Source of the DNA: Chitinophaga costaii
Lineage (GTDB): Bacteria > Bacteroidota > Bacteroidia > Chitinophagales > Chitinophagaceae
Assembly (NCBI RefSeq): GCF_900094705.1
Contig: NZ_FMAR01000003.1
Span: 388,879-452,878 of the forward strand
Reading direction: 5' to 3'
Length of the DNA stretch: 64,000 nucleotides
In this document: positions 63,367-64,000 of the stretch, one piece after another
Numbering within the stretch: the first letter of the stretch is position 1
How the letters are laid out: each line of letters opens with the position of its first letter
Notes under the pieces: model-generated
Databases searched by the model: none
Told to the model about the DNA's origin: nothing
What the model saw: the letters and a program-made list of their open reading frames with translations, nothing else
Translations under genes and position numbers: made by a program

Positions 63367-63568
63367 AAAAAAACGCAATATGAAGCTTTCCAAACGAGAG
63401 GAGAATATGTTTCCCTTTCTTGTATTGTCTTTGGAGGAAAGATTACGCCTTTCGGGAGCTGTTAATTTAAACAACGATTATTCTTTTAAGAAGGACGGAC
63501 ATTATGATATAATCCAGCCCTCGAATAAAAAGGACGAAAAAAGTAGGGATAATTCCAGAGAAGTTTGA
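63359..63568 (+). CDS. Small basic hypothetical protein
   Basis: A 69-residue protein, Lys/Arg-rich at its start (MAKKKRNMKLSKREENMF). It has a short hydrophobic helix (PFLVLSLEERLRLSG) and a charged, disordered-looking tail. The ATG lies inside the last codons of the kinase gene, so translation is coupled. I do not recognise a family. It could be a kinase substrate or a partner; this is inferred from position only. Confidence 0.6.
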   Translation: MAKKKRNMKLSKREENMFPFLVLSLEERLRLSGAVNLNNDYSFKKDGHYDIIQPSNKKDEKSRDNSREV

Positions 63569-63732
63569 TGAGTTATTTTTGTAACCCAGTTCATTCCTTG
63601 TCATAAATGGCTCGATGAGGCGGTGGAAGATTGGTTATGTATGGTTAAATAATTTAATAAATAATTGATTTTCAATAAGTCTTCTTTCAAAAAGTTCGAA
63701 CTCTGTCCCCTTTCCCCCGCAAAATTTCTTCT

Positions 63733-63758
63733 AAAACCCGCGCTGGTCGCGGGTTTTT
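63733..63758 (+). terminator. Intrinsic terminator in the accessory segment
   Basis: AAAACCCGCG (63733-63742) pairs with CGCGGGTTTT (63748-63757) around CTGGT. It is preceded at 63699-63720 by a GTTCGAACTCTG-CCCC sequence that recalls the T arm and acceptor end of a tRNA. It could end the three-gene unit or a lost RNA gene. Confidence 0.75.
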
Positions 63759-63760
63759 CA

Positions 63761-63784
63761 TTTTTACTCTATTTTTTACTCTAT
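63761..63784. repeat. Perfect 12-bp tandem duplication
   Basis: TTTTTACTCTAT occurs twice in direct succession (63761-63772 and 63773-63784), between the terminator and the insertion-sequence remnant. Confidence 0.85.
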
Positions 63785-63836
63785 CTCAATAGCGAATTAC
63801 ACATTTTGGATCAAGTTGAAAACATGGGGGATTGCT

Positions 63837-64000
63837 CTAAGCATAAATCTTAGCCAGTCTAAAAAGGAAAAATTCCACATCCCGTATCCCTCGCAAAGCG
63901 TTTCAGAACGATTTTACCTTCGCATTGAATGATTCCGCAGCAGCATTAGTAGCCCTGTTATTGAAGAAATTTAAAATGCCCAAATAATGCGTCTGTACCG
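63837..64000 (-). pseudogene. ISL3-family transposase 3' end with in-frame stop (partial)
   Basis: Read on the minus strand from the window edge, the frame gives ILNFFNNRATNAAAESFNAK, then VKSF, a TGA stop (63905-63903), and continues in the same frame as NALRGIRDVEFFLFRLAKIY-A before its natural TAG at 63837. This is the conserved C-terminus of ISL3-type (IS204/IS1001 group) transposases, where the TGA position normally encodes Arg. A CGA-to-TGA change is the simplest explanation. The stop removes 22 residues. The gene continues past the window, so the 5' part is unseen. Confidence 0.8.

Noticed and set aside
61314..63720. Integration at tRNA-Asp with a repeated tRNA end as right border
   Set aside because: The tRNA-Asp 3' end (GGTTCGAGTCCCGTCC) is not repeated at the tRNA-like sequence near 63700, so this pair cannot be the two ends of one element.

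Overview
The window is a Bacteroidota chromosome segment, most probably from the class Chitinophagia (Chitinophaga and relatives). The evidence is a SusC/SusD pair, a subtilase with a type IX secretion C-terminal domain, DarA/DarB with other flexirubin-type pigment genes, the four ligase-associated DNA-repair genes, and promoters of the Bacteroidota form TTTG-N19-TAnnTTTG. Base composition is near 50% G+C over most of the window and drops clearly after about 61.4 kb.

Layout. 0.2-9 kb: housekeeping genes (TPR protein, recN, fabI, a DUF2795 protein, two LolD/MacB-type ABC ATPases without permeases, cobalamin adenosyltransferase, gatC, trpS, a deoxynucleoside kinase). 9.2-17.6 kb: surface proteins, namely a predicted outer-membrane protein, a helix-hairpin-helix/barrel protein and a SusC/SusD pair behind a 728-bp gene-free leader. 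17.8-23.1 kb: DUF3467 protein, Ldh-type dehydrogenase, aspartokinase, a LexA/CI-like S24 repressor whose operator covers its own promoter, a cytochrome-b-like membrane protein and SdpI. 23.4-33.2 kb: the ligase-associated repair set in two halves (PdeM + Lhr-like helicase; ATP-dependent ligase + SNM1-like exonuclease), separated by PrpD, an LD-carboxypeptidase and a predicted outer-membrane protein. 33.3-37.1 kb: a lipoprotein with a periplasmic-binding fold, guaA and a GIN-domain lipoprotein.

37.4-46.0 kb: part of a flexirubin/dialkylresorcinol gene cluster (DarA, DarB, a small unknown protein, a BtrH-like protein, ABC ATPase and permease, acyl carrier protein, ketosynthase, chain-length-factor-like partner). 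It stops abruptly at a convergent M14 peptidase, so the rest of a pigment pathway must lie elsewhere or is absent. Two related inverted-repeat hairpins bracket darA-darB. 46.0-61.4 kb: core metabolism and translation (rpsT, sucA, an E2o with two lipoyl domains, an RNA m5C methyltransferase, a secreted subtilase, mnmA, an altronate dehydratase, dapA, accA, tRNA-Asp).

61.4-64.0 kb: an A+T-rich accessory segment beyond tRNA-Asp. It carries a compact three-gene unit (a possible RNase H/RuvC-fold protein, a Hanks-type Ser/Thr kinase and a small basic protein), a strong terminator, a 12-bp tandem duplication, and the 3' end of an ISL3-type transposase broken by an in-frame TGA. The three-gene unit is the best candidate here for an undescribed system; its function cannot be read from sequence alone. 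No CRISPR array, rRNA operon or replication origin was seen.
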